64,000 nucleotides of DNA, from positions 44,561,013 through 44,625,012 of the forward strand of contig NC_087068.1 of assembly GCF_963678635.1 (NCBI RefSeq), read 5' to 3'. A program made the position numbers and the translations under genes. Below are positions 1 to 10,805 of this stretch, piece by piece. The notes beneath the pieces were generated by a model that did no database searches, was not told the DNA's origin, and saw only the letters and a program-made list of their open reading frames with translations. Within the stretch, counting starts at the first letter, position 1; each line of letters opens with the position of its first letter. This DNA comes from Symsagittifera roscoffensis. Its lineage: Eukaryota; Xenacoelomorpha; Acoela; Convolutidae.

Positions 1-550
1 TTCCTAACTCCCTTCTAGTTGTTTTAAAAATGAGTATTCATTACAGTATAAACAGATTTCGTGAAAAAGTATGCTACTGATCTGGTGAAGATTGTCACGC
101 AATTTCAAGTGAAAAGAATGAATTATGATTTTAAATATTTTGGCATAAATTTCAACTTGAATTGTTTTGTGTATTTGGTTAAAAGTCGTGCAAAACACTT
201 CGATTGTGTAAAGTTGCAGCATGCTCATTCTGAAACGTGGTGGACGCTACAAAATAAAATTTATAAAAATGCAAATAAGATCCCGCACCGAGCGCCCATG
301 GATCATAATCGAATATTTTGTCATAATATGGTCAGTATCTACAAAAGTATCTATAATTTGTAACAGCGGAGAGTACGTGGACTGAGCTAGGCGCTCCCAA
401 AAAATACAATCTACTTTTTGTCATACTCTCATATCAATTCAAATGTCAAAATTAAGAGACGAATCAATAGCATAAGAGGGTGAGCAGTAAATTTTAATTT
501 CAGCAATGATTACAGAAAATTTACGTTTTTATAAGAAATAATTATTTGAT
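1..550. other. no gene recognised
   Basis: AT-rich sequence downstream of the 1577-codon gene. The two short open frames here (about 74 and 100 codons, on opposite strands over the same bases) have no recognisable domain and look like chance frames. I see no RNA gene or repeat. Confidence 0.5.
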
Positions 551-3500
551 TCATTTCTTTTTTCCGCGGAGACGTCCTTTTCTTTGACCAGGAGTCTGTT
601 TTTTGTTGCACTGTTGCCCCGTTGCCGCATTGTTCCTTTCTCCCATAATTTTTTTGTATTGTTCAAGAATATCGATCGTCCAATCACATTCGATTTTGTG
701 CATCGTTTTACTGTTTTCTAAGCAAGTATTCGAACAAAATACTGTGGTTTCGCATCGTTGGCACAAAATGTATCGCGATCTTCTGCATAAATCTTCCAAC
801 GAACAAAATCCGCAAGGAAGTTGGAATGGTTTCTCAACCCCGAGAACATCGCCTAGTTCAGTGCGTTTTCTCTGCAGTTCCTCGCGAACTTTTGCGCGCT
901 TTTCTAAAATTAATGATGCGTGGCCTTTAGTTTCGCTTGGGGAATTAGTGGATTGTATGGTTGAGCCGCTCTCCTCCGAGTTGGTATTCATATCAATCGG
1001 AGCCTTCGACTCAGGAAGCTTGTGAAATTTAGCTTGGCAGCGCGTAACTTTATTATCTGACATTCTCAACAACCCTGTTCTCCCAATAACCATTCCAAAG
1101 GCACAGTGTTGGAAATCGCAGTTGCTAACGGAACAGTCACTCCCAACCAAAATAGCCCCAGTTTTACAGTTATTGATGGAGACTTTGTTGACAATACTTT
1201 TGCCGAACTCTGCCACAATTCCATATCCGCGTTGGTTACTTATAGTCGTGTTCAAGATAGTAGTATTACAGTAGTGCATTTGAATGGCGCCTTCAGCTGC
1301 AGTCTTGGTCAAACTGTTGGCCTCCAAATGACAGTCTCTTATAGTGACATCGCCTGTCATTCTACCAGTTATAGCTTGCTCAGAGCAGTTTTGAATCCTG
1401 CAGTTCTCAATCAGAGCCGAGGCGTTTGCTCGCAACTCGATGCCTATAACTTTTGTGTTGTGGATTAAGCTATCTGAAATATGTAGCTTACTTACGCCGT
1501 TCTCAACGTGACAGCACCTACTGCCATCATTTTCCCAGGATGATAATAATACAGCTCCGTAAGTGTCAACAAAACGGCATTTTTCCAGATAAATCTGGGA
1601 GTTTTTGTGTAGAGAAACGGCTGCCCCGCATTTGGACATGAAAGAACATTGTTTGGCATGCAAAACAGAATTATAGTTGCTGTAAACAGCGGTGGTTTGA
1701 ACAGGCTGCCAATTTTTGACGGAAACTCTTGTTAGAGAAATGTGCCCCACCCATAAATTGAAAGTGTAATTTTGTCGTGAATCGGTTTGTATCACGTTTT
1801 GTATTACTGCAGGGGGGTCTTCGGTGATCCATTTTCTAGGAGAATTCACATCTCCAGGAGCAGGGTTCCAGTTTCCAACAATGTCCACTTCACAGGGAAG
1901 GCACCGAGGGAGGTGCTGCTGGATTCCTAACGCCACAGACCAGGGTTCCTCGTAAACTCCGGGATTCATCAATAATGACACTTTTCTGTTCGCAGCAAGA
2001 TACGCGGCCAAAATTGCGCCAAACACCGAATGGTGGCAATACTTTTCAATTTTATCCAGTAGAAAACAAGCGGACTTGAACTTGATCAAATTATAGCATG
2101 GACTACTCTCGATTTTATCTCGAATCACAGCTTCCGCTATTTTCTTTTCCAGTGTTCCGACTTTCAAAAGATGTTTCGCTTCATTCTCTTGCTTTTCTAC
2201 TTTTTTCCAGGCATTGGGACCTTTAGACAGGAGGTTCAAGCATTTTTTGTAATGCTCGAAATGCTCAATTGAACCCGGATTAAACTCTTGTGTTTTCGCA
2301 AAAAAATCTTCAGCAAGTCTAAGACTCTTTTTATCCGGACCATTTTGCTCGAGACTTATGTGGTAATAACAATAAGCTAGTTTTGCTGCTGTTTCGGCCA
2401 AATTTTTCCGAATTGCGCTTAGTTCTTCAATTTTTGAAACGTTTAGCTGACTTCTGTAATTTTGCGATAGCAAGTCAAAATGTTTGGTCAAATCGGCAAT
2501 TTTTTCCTTCAACGGCATGTGGCTTAACAGTTCTGTCCTTTGAATTTCGTCGGATCTCAGCTGGTTTTTAACTCGGGTTGTATTTTTTTCATGTGATTGT
2601 TCTGAGCTTGGCTTTTTTGTCACTGACTTCTGCGATGTTTCTTGTATCTGGTTGTTCAAAATCTCAATTGATTGTCCTTTTTTTGCCAAAAACTCGCAGA
2701 TTTTATGAATATCCATAGGTGAACGTTTTATATCGAACGTTGTGATCAAATAAATGGGAGAAAAACCGAGTTGTTTTTCGTGCATGAAATATAACAATCG
2801 ATGTCTATCGATTTGCAACATGATTTTGAGGAACTCGGTTTCTGAGCAAATAACCAAGAGGAGCGCGCAAAACTCTTGCGGAGAAGTAGAAGAAATCAAA
2901 TGATTCAAGATGCCTTGATTTTTCAATACCGCCAATGTATTTTCATTTGGTAATTTGAACCACTCTAGATGTTTTGCACTCAGTGTTGCATACGCATCCG
3001 GCTGGAAAGGGGGTTCAATGTGAGTCATTCCGTCAATTATGGGGTTAATGCCAGTCAAAATAATAGGAAGGGAAGACATGAAGAAGCGTGTCTGAAGAAT
3101 GGAAGCTACTCTTTCGCCCAAATTGGACATATCTGTTTTGATCCAGGAGTAAGCGTTTTGAAAGGCAAATTTAGGAGCAACCATACGCCAAAGATTCGGC
3201 GCGTTTTCTTTTGAATGAACGTGAATATCTCTCCCAAGGACTGGAGATTCTGTGGAATTGTTCACAACAGTTACTAGTTTCGTCGTGGCTCTGGTGAAGG
3301 CAATGAAGAGACTTTCAAATAGAAAATTATGCCAGAAATGAGGGAGGGATCTCTCAAGCAAAACAACTACCGAGCCATATTCCATCCCATCCACGTGATT
3401 CCCAGTCACGAACGTCACGACCGGAAAATCATCAGGAGTGGATTGATTTAGCTCTAGGCTTTCTTCATCTTTGAAAAGTTGTCGAGATTTGCTTAGGAAG

Positions 3501-5284
3501 TCTTCGGGGTTTCTATACTCGTATTGGATGTTGCTATTCTCCATTTGTGACAAGATTCGACTCAAAGTAATAGGATGAACAAATGGAACTACTAGAATAC
3601 TTTTCAAGCCACGTGATTCCAGAACAACTTGTTTGATCGAGTTGAACGCCTCATCGACGAATCTTGTCTGTTCAGGATCCTCTGTCGAATCTAATTTGAG
3701 TATCTTTACAACAGGCTCAGGGCCTCGATAATTGTGTCCGGCTCTCAGACACATAAGGCGATTTTCTGTGTCCATTTTGCGGAAGTCCTCCGCAAAATAT
3801 GCCAGTTCTACTGAAGATCGCAACGAAGATGATAAATGCAAAATCTCGAAATTCGGCAGAACTGGCTTTTTGGAAGAGATGATTGATTTGTCCGACGTGA
3901 AAATTATGACATGCTGTGAATGCAAAAATTTGGAAATGTGATCAGATCCGAAGCTGTGAATATACTCGTCGACAAGAATTAAATCGAAATTTTTGAGCGC
4001 ACTTTCCGAGCTTAATAAATTGGAATGTACATGAATATCTCGATTGCATGATTGTTTCTTCAATTTTTCAAAAAGTATCTGCGTTGAACCCAAACGTCCG
4101 TCACACACGACAATCTTGAGTTCCCTGCTATTCTTATTAGGCGCTAGAACTAGTTTGGATAACTCAGCTACATATAGAAGGAGCATCGTTTTACCCGACC
4201 CTTTGGGTCCAGCCACTAAAATGCGACATCCTTTTGCGGTTTCTTTATGCTGTTTCAGCTCTGCATGTATACGGCATATTACTTTTAGCTGCTCATTTGT
4301 CCACAAAATAACTGACTTTTTGTTAATTTGCTTGCAGTGTGAGGATTCGCTGGTTGTAAGAAGCTGCTGCATATGGGCTGAAACTTCATCAATGTCTACT
4401 ACTTTTTGACCATCTGCAGTATCTGACACGGTTTGTCCGAACACCTTCATCGTTTCTGATGTTTTCAATTTGACTTCCTGAATAGTATTGGACTCAAATT
4501 TTTCATGAAGAAAGGATAAACTTCCCTCCATGGTGTTCAAAACCGCAAGTCTAGAAGCTAATTTGGATAAATTGATCGCTTGTTTTTGATCTACATTTGG
4601 AACTTTTTCCAGCATAATTTTCCATGAGGATTGAAAGTTTTTCACATCGTCTGGCTGGAAAACAAATCTTTGTTCGTGGGAATCAATCCGCTTCCAATAT
4701 CCGTCTCGCCGCAGCTTGTGAACATCAACTTCAGACTTTAAGGAACATATTACTCCGTAAACTGGCGGAACGGTTGCATTGCACTGACCAAAGTCTCGAA
4801 TCAAACGAATAAATTTCGTATGTTTTTCCATGTCTTTGACCAGGTTCATTTCCTTAATCTGCATTGAGTTTTTCACATTCAGAACAAAAACTCCTTTGCG
4901 ATAATCAATTACGACAAAGTCTATTTCAACTTTGGCTTCCGATGAAGCGAAATGATTGCCATCGACATTGGGGAAAATTAGAGTTCCTCCGATCTGGTCG
5001 ACGTTCTTGAGACTCATCAATTTTTTATAAATCAAAATTTCCCCCGATTCCCCAGTCTGCAATGAACTATAACGATGCTCAAAGTTTTTGGTCATTTCGG
5101 AATTTTGGAGAAATACGCGGGGGACTCTAGCAATGGGAATAGAAGCTACATGGCCAGCTGTTGACCAATCTGGATTCTGTGAGTAGAAAAACTTTGACAC
5201 TGCGGCTTCATCTGCAACTGATAGTTCACCGCCTCCAGGTAAATGAACTTTGAAGTTGTTCAGCTCATCGTTGAAATTGTTCAT
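551..5284 (-). CDS. NERD / SF1 helicase / beta-helix / MYND multidomain protein
   Basis: Uninterrupted 1577-aa frame from an ATG at 5284 to TGA at 551. Domains in order: (a) NERD-like nuclease-related region, about residues 75-140, with GESGE and EIDFVVIDYRKGVFVLNVKN; the usual ExK of the nuclease core reads N136-V-K, so nuclease activity is doubtful. (b) P-loop helicase with Walker A GPKGSGKT (359-366), Walker B ILVDEY (about 434-440) and a UvrD_C-like end (TGNHVDGMEYGSVVVLLE near 628, AFTRA near 662). (c) Helical, possibly TPR-like region around 930-1050. (d) Right-handed parallel beta-helix of repeated short strands, about 1195-1417. (e) MYND zinc finger 1491-1533 with the C-x2-C, C-x2-C, C-x3-C, H-x3-C ligand series, then a Lys/Arg tail. 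NERD plus helicase suggests nucleic-acid processing; beta-helix plus MYND suggests protein binding. The role is unknown. A single 4.7-kb exon is notable; an upstream noncoding exon is possible. I see no retroelement hallmark in it. Confidence 0.85.
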   Translation of the reverse strand: MNNFNDELNNFKVHLPGGGELSVADEAAVSKFFYSQNPDWSTAGHVASIPIARVPRVFLQNSEMTKNFEHRYSSLQTGESGEILIYKKLMSLKNVDQIGGTLIFPNVDGNHFASSEAKVEIDFVVIDYRKGVFVLNVKNSMQIKEMNLVKDMEKHTKFIRLIRDFGQCNATVPPVYGVICSLKSEVDVHKLRRDGYWKRIDSHEQRFVFQPDDVKNFQSSWKIMLEKVPNVDQKQAINLSKLASRLAVLNTMEGSLSFLHEKFESNTIQEVKLKTSETMKVFGQTVSDTADGQKVVDIDEVSAHMQQLLTTSESSHCKQINKKSVILWTNEQLKVICRIHAELKQHKETAKGCRILVAGPKGSGKTMLLLYVAELSKLVLAPNKNSRELKIVVCDGRLGSTQILFEKLKKQSCNRDIHVHSNLLSSESALKNFDLILVDEYIHSFGSDHISKFLHSQHVIIFTSDKSIISSKKPVLPNFEILHLSSSLRSSVELAYFAEDFRKMDTENRLMCLRAGHNYRGPEPVVKILKLDSTEDPEQTRFVDEAFNSIKQVVLESRGLKSILVVPFVHPITLSRILSQMENSNIQYEYRNPEDFLSKSRQLFKDEESLELNQSTPDDFPVVTFVTGNHVDGMEYGSVVVLLERSLPHFWHNFLFESLFIAFTRATTKLVTVVNNSTESPVLGRDIHVHSKENAPNLWRMVAPKFAFQNAYSWIKTDMSNLGERVASILQTRFFMSSLPIILTGINPIIDGMTHIEPPFQPDAYATLSAKHLEWFKLPNENTLAVLKNQGILNHLISSTSPQEFCALLLVICSETEFLKIMLQIDRHRLLYFMHEKQLGFSPIYLITTFDIKRSPMDIHKICEFLAKKGQSIEILNNQIQETSQKSVTKKPSSEQSHEKNTTRVKNQLRSDEIQRTELLSHMPLKEKIADLTKHFDLLSQNYRSQLNVSKIEELSAIRKNLAETAAKLAYCYYHISLEQNGPDKKSLRLAEDFFAKTQEFNPGSIEHFEHYKKCLNLLSKGPNAWKKVEKQENEAKHLLKVGTLEKKIAEAVIRDKIESSPCYNLIKFKSACFLLDKIEKYCHHSVFGAILAAYLAANRKVSLLMNPGVYEEPWSVALGIQQHLPRCLPCEVDIVGNWNPAPGDVNSPRKWITEDPPAVIQNVIQTDSRQNYTFNLWVGHISLTRVSVKNWQPVQTTAVYSNYNSVLHAKQCSFMSKCGAAVSLHKNSQIYLEKCRFVDTYGAVLLSSWENDGSRCCHVENGVSKLHISDSLIHNTKVIGIELRANASALIENCRIQNCSEQAITGRMTGDVTIRDCHLEANSLTKTAAEGAIQMHYCNTTILNTTISNQRGYGIVAEFGKSIVNKVSINNCKTGAILVGSDCSVSNCDFQHCAFGMVIGRTGLLRMSDNKVTRCQAKFHKLPESKAPIDMNTNSEESGSTIQSTNSPSETKGHASLILEKRAKVREELQRKRTELGDVLGVEKPFQLPCGFCSLEDLCRRSRYILCQRCETTVFCSNTCLENSKTMHKIECDWTIDILEQYKKIMGERNNAATGQQCNKKQTPGQRKGRLRGKKK

Positions 5285-6574
5285 TTTGTTGGCCAGCTAA
5301 AACTGACGGATACTGCTTTCTATAAACGAAAAGACCCTTTAACATTCAATCCTCGCATTCCCAATGGATTGATTACAAGGAGAAAAAAGAGAGATGATTA
5401 TAAGGTTGTAAGGAGAAAAAAAAACTGTTTTTATGAATTATTTAAAATATAGGAACATATGTTAGAAGAAAATTATATAGTATAAAAGTTTTCAGTGTCT
5501 CAAATTTTTGCATAAAACAAGGTGCATTACCGGAAAAATCATAAGAGTAATTAAAATTTTTGCTATCAGAATCAGTGCATCTTGCACGCTAATTGTATCT
5601 AAATCACACTTTACTTATACCCCACCCCAAATTGAACCAACCAAAACTTATTAGTTCATTGGCTTAACTAATTTTCGATTTAACCCAGGTTAATTTTCAA
5701 TCGCTAAACAGAAAACAAAATTAAAATGTTATTTCGATCTTCAAAAAAAAATTTTTTTTTGAATTTTCTTCTGTTTAGCAACTACAAATTTTATAATCAC
5801 AATTTAATCATTTTTTGAATTAAAAGAACTGAACAATAAAAATATTCAAAAACAGATTCAAAAACACCATTGAAATACATATAAAGCTTGTTTGGGGTCC
5901 TTTTACATTTTTTCTAGTTTTAAATTTTTTTTGTGATAGTAAGTTCTATTTTCCTTGTTCTTTGCGAATTTAAGACTTGTAGAAATCAGAAGGTTTGATA
6001 AAAATAGATATTTAATTGAACCAAAATTGTTTTAAATTAATAATTATATGAAAATAAATAAAAAATGATTTTTTTTAAATTACGCTACATTCAAACTGTT
6101 TTTGGTCATTATAATTTTTTCCATTTTTTCAAATTCCCTTTTGTAAATTGTTCATTGCTTATTGTTTTTGTGGAAATAATTTTTGGGCGAGCTAAAGCTC
6201 TCAAAAAACTATTTTGCAGCTTTTTCTTGTAACTCTCTGACTTCGAAAACATGGATTAACTATTAACTACTTGTTTTGTAAATTTTGTATCAATGTAGCA
6301 TAATAAAAAAAAACTTATTATAAATCGTCCAAGAAGGTCGAAATCAAAGAAAATTGTAGATACTCACCCCCCAAGTGCGTACTTTTTTTGTTCCAATTGT
6401 TATACGGTAAAAAGTGTTACCTTGTGTCTTGTTAAATAATTTTTTTAATTTTAAAATGTTTTAATAATTCACCAACTCGAAAAAGGTTATTTGATCAGAA
6501 TTTGGTTAAATCAGAACAAGAGAACCGTTACCGTTTACCAGGCCAATAATTGTTGGTAAACATTTTGAAAAACC
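5285..6574. other. AT-rich intergenic, no gene recognised
   Basis: Upstream flank of the 1577-codon gene. It is rich in A and T homopolymers, with only short chance frames. It should contain that gene's promoter, but I cannot point to a specific site. Confidence 0.4.
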
Positions 6575-6715
6575 ATAAACCATAACAAACATCAAGTGTA
6601 AAAACTTGAGAAGTATCAAACTAAAATTATGAATTAGCTTGCCTCAGTTCAATTTGGAACAAATTTGTAGTCAGGGATACGTTCACTCATAAATAAATCG
6701 CATTATGCATTAAAA
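6575..6715 (+). repeat. dispersed repeat R1, copy 1
   Basis: Shares a degenerate block with 10262-10340 and 12785-12940: an AACATCAAGTGTAAA-like start, then TTAGCTTGCCTCA and CAATTTGGAACAA, then a TCACTCATAAATAA-like end. No coding capacity. In the other two places R1 sits just upstream of foldback-arm sequence, so it may be part of a larger transposon. Confidence 0.5.
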
Positions 6716-6989
6716 AGCATAATTAAAATCGTCACAGCACGCACAAATTAAACCACACTATGATCAACTTTGCATTTTCCAGCCCCAGAACCTTCAACTA
6801 TGTTTACGTTTCAATTTTCAATGCTTATTTTTTTTAAATGTTTTAAATTACGTTGAAACTTTTATTTGTCTTATGTTGAGTTTGAAATATAAATGAGATT
6901 ATCGGAATCAAGTGAAATGCTATTAAGTAATGATGTATGATCTTGTTTTTTCTTTAAAACGGTAGCATTAGAAAAAAATTAATTTGGAT

Positions 6990-9700
6990 CGAGGTGGTTT
7001 TAAATTTTACCTGAAACAAAAATGTGTTATTGAACGGAGTAAAAACAGAAAGAAATGGTGGAAATGAAAACGCCAGTTTGGTAGAAAACACACAATCGAT
7101 GAACACACTGACGAAAAACCAACGAACATTTTTAAAATGGCAACCAGGAACACGAGTGGAAAAACGAGAAAAAAAAACTCAAAAAACTGATGAGTTAAGT
7201 GGAAGTTTAGAAGACATAGAACAAGAATTGTTAAGATCAATAATTTAAGATGAAAAAATTTTCAAAAATTGGATAGGCAAGTTTGAAGACATATTTTACA
7301 TCCCAAATCTGAATCCTAGCAAACTATTTGATTAACAAAAAAAATCATTGTGGATAAATCGTTCGCAGTTACCAAAAATTTTACAGGCGCCAAAAAGTGT
7401 TATGAATGCATTAACAATTTTATTGAGTTAACATGTAGAAGGAGTAATAAAATGGCCCACTCAGAAATGCGCAAAGGAATGGTTGTCCCAAAAAAGTGAC
7501 GAAAACGACAATGATTATCAAATAAGACGAAAAAGTGATTTAACAGGAAGGGTTAACACGGCAAACAACACAGAAATGAAAAAAGAAGTTATGGGTGGAA
7601 CTACCAAGCATCGTATCGAAGCCAAAAAACACAAACTCCAAATCTGATATAAGCAAGATTATACGCCAGAACAGGTAATTCAAACAAAATTCACGAAAGA
7701 AAAAAACAAAGATAGAGAGACATCGCAACGCTATTAAATCGTAAGTCTAAATCTGAGACAAACATTAAAACGACAAAAAATGGGTTGGAAATTCTGGTTG
7801 ATTCAGGCGTGCTAAAATCGTTAATATCCCTGTCGGATTTGAAAATTATTGAAAGTAATTTAACTCAGGAAGACTCTAAGGGGCTGGAAGAACTCTAAGG
7901 GGCGGGATAATTACAACTGGAAAATTCATTATTGGCCGTGGTGGTGTGATACATGCAAATTACATTGGCCTGCTACCAGCTAAAGAAGAAAAAAATTCTT
8001 TTTAAAAGTTCAATGAGATAGATGATGATCTTCCTGTACTGTTTTACATAGAAGCAGTTAAAAAAGTTTGCGTAACGAAGCAATCTGAAAATTTTGTACT
8101 GAACACACCAGCGGGAAATTTTGGCGCCGAGAGACCTAACACAGGCCATGGCTTATGGACAGCAGCAATTGGCTATCACAAACAAACAATCAAATTAAGT
8201 TTTAAAAAAGTAGGATTGGGAAGAGACCACTTGGATCGAAAAAATCAAAGTAAGTAAAATAAAAAGTAGAAAGACAAAAAATCAGCATTCGTGTGTTGGG
8301 CAAAAATGAACATTTATAGGCAAATCCAAATTCGCAAAAAAAGATATTAAGGAAAAAACTATTAAATCAGTGATAAAAATGTAAAAAATTATTCAGAAAA
8401 ATTGAGCAAAATGGAAACATCAAAACGCTAAGGTCGACTAGATGTGTAGATTTTAAGAAGCCGTTTTAAAAAAAATATAGCAGCTTGGAGTAATTGAAAC
8501 AAAAATACATCTTTTACCGGTTGATCGAAGATTTGTCAAGTTTTTCAACAGCAATATCAACAATAATCATTGATGACTAAAAACCGGTGAAAAAGTGAAG
8601 GGAAGAGATCTGGATTGTTTTTCAACTTTTGGAAATTCAAAAAGTGTTTCACATGACCTTGGTGGTGAGTTCAACATTGACTTGACTTATTTACCAACTT
8701 CAACAATTCAACGTTACATAAAACAACCGCAAATTATACAATTTTCTTGTTTGGGTTAATGAAAAACAGATTAGGGATCTTAAAAGTGACTTGAAAAAAC
8801 CAGAAAAAAAGTAATTTAATTAAGTAAAATGCTCTGCTAGCTTGAGCTATTTTTGCTGAAAAATCATTTTTTTTGAGGCATGACGATGACATTAATCTAA
8901 ATAAGGTATGAAACAAATCCCGAGGATTTTTAAAACAGAGATGAGCGCCCGGATTTCGCTAAGATTGATCAGACCAATGAGGTACTATCAAAAACAAAAA
9001 AGAATGAACACAGAAACTCTACGGAAAATTTTACTGAGGATCGGAGGAAATGTCACCAATCAGAAAGATTGAAGAGCGCAAAGCAGAAAAAGGACCTGAA
9101 GGAACTATTTTGAAGGAAGGAAAAGAAAACAATGAGAAAACCCAAAAAACTTAAATCACATCGAAAAAGATGAGCAGAGGCCAAACGGAGGATTAGAACT
9201 GGTTCAAGAAAAAGGAAAAGGTCAAAGGTGTTCTAAAGTGACATTAAAACACAGAAGTCGAGACGATTCGGGAAGTTAAAATATTTGATCGAAGGTTTCG
9301 GGGCAGACCCATTGAAAAAGAAACTCAGGGATTCTCAACGGAATTTGAGGCGAGCAAACTGTTTTTCATTCTAGTACAAGAATCAATAGAAACAAACATA
9401 ATCATCGGCCTAAAATGCTAGGGAGTAACATTAGGGATATATCTACATTGCCGAACGAACAAGATTTTTGCTCAAGAAACAAAATGACAGGAAGATTAAA
9501 ACATAACTATGAATAGAAGATGGGGATTGAAAGATTTTTTAATAGATGATGCAGCATTCGTAAGTGAAACGACGCCAATAGAACGATCACCAAATGTGAT
9601 ACCGAAAAGGCAATTCAGTATCTTATCGCGATACGAAATGGCGACTCCATCCTGACTACTTAAATTGAATAACAATACTGCAGTCGTTAACACACAAACT
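6990..9700 (+). pseudogene. decayed retroelement coding sequence (protease remnant)
   Basis: A-rich plus-strand sequence with many short frames broken by stops and shifts, the pattern of an old coding region. One frame near 7775-7850 reads ILVDSGVLKSLISLSDLKII, an aspartic-protease-like DSG motif of the retropepsin type, followed after a stop by a GIITTGKFIIGRGG-like stretch. An earlier stretch (7024-7248) is Lys/Glu-rich. I found no reverse transcriptase core, so the class is unassigned. No LTRs were identified around it. Confidence 0.4.
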
Positions 9701-10261
9701 TCTATTCTTTTTGTGAAAAGCTCGCTTTTTGTGAGTGATGGAGCTGGTTAGCTGACAAGTTCGAATAAAAGTTTTAGGCGAAGACTACTTTAGAAAACAT
9801 GATGTGTGGATGCTGGGAAGAAAATGTGATTGATCAAGAAATTTTTCCGAGATAAATTGCAATTTCGATTTTGTTTTATAGCAACTATGATGTGGGATAT
9901 TCTTTACTGGTTAAATCAGTGGGTCACCTCGTTGGAAAAACCGGATTCAACTTAGAGGTTAGCTAGTGAAATAAGCCTACAAAAAATGAGACCTACTTCG
10001 GTATTGTTCGAGCTTTAAAGAGCGTGTTTTTCTTCAATAAGTGCGCGCCTAATTAGAAATTGGGGTTTTGCAAAATTGAATGAACACTGGAAATCAAACT
10101 CTACGGTAACACAGTCTGAAAATGAGATCAACAATGGGACGTATTGAGTTGATCCGAAAAAAGAATGAGTGAACGTATTTATCTTCTAGTGGGCCTCAAA
10201 GATGCTATGAGGACTAAATCTTAGCATATTTGAAGCAGAGGAACAACTGTACCAAATATTG

Positions 10262-10340
10262 GACAATATCAAACATCAAGTGTAAACAATTGAGTAGTAT
10301 GAAATGATTGCGACCAATTAGCTTGCATCAATTTAACTTC
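10262..10340 (+). repeat. dispersed repeat R1, copy 2
   Basis: ATCAAACATCAAGTGTAAA followed by ATTAGCTTGCATCAATTTAA, matching copies at 6575-6715 and 12785-12940 with substitutions. Confidence 0.5.
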
Positions 10341-10379
10341 GATTTTTTTCGCATCTCAGAACCACTAGCTACATTTTTT

Positions 10380-10520
10380 GTGGAATCCAGAACAACTAGC
10401 TATATTTGCTTGTTGCGGAATCCGCAACAAAACAAATGTGCCAACAAAATTTACGTTACAGGTATATATATGCGGAATCCACCGAAATTTTGTTTGTTGA
10501 ATTCACTTACACTTTGGAAC
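10380..10520 (+). repeat. dispersed repeat R2, copy 1
   Basis: Contains GCGGAATCCGCAACAA, then a TTTACGTTACAGG block and GCGGAATCCACCGAAATTTT. The reverse complement of the same blocks occurs at about 39590-39770. No coding potential. Confidence 0.5.
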
Positions 10521-10599
10521 ATATTTTAAGACTTGTCTCTGGAATCCAGGAACATACAGACACAAAATTGTGCTTCCATCCAGTGCACAGTTTGGCCTC

Positions 10600-10805
10600 G
10601 TAATGCTGGATATTTCTCGTTACGTTTTCAGCACATAGGTAAAATATGCTAAAAGCTCATAAATTAAACCGGAAGTCGACATCCTCAATGGAGTTTCAAA
10701 AAAATTCGGATGTAAAGTAATATTTCGATCGCCGAAATTTCAAAGAAAAAAAAAGCCATACAAGCATAAGAATTCCATACTTTCTTCGAAAGTCTGATTA
10801 AAATA
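10600..10805 (+). repeat. foldback-family arm fragment
   Basis: Ends with a block (ATTTCGATCGCCGAAATTT, a run of A, GCATAAGAATTCCATACTTTC, TTCGAAAGTCTG) that parallels 13010-13142 and the left arms at 51833-52343 and 58631-59141. Degenerate and truncated. Confidence 0.45.
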
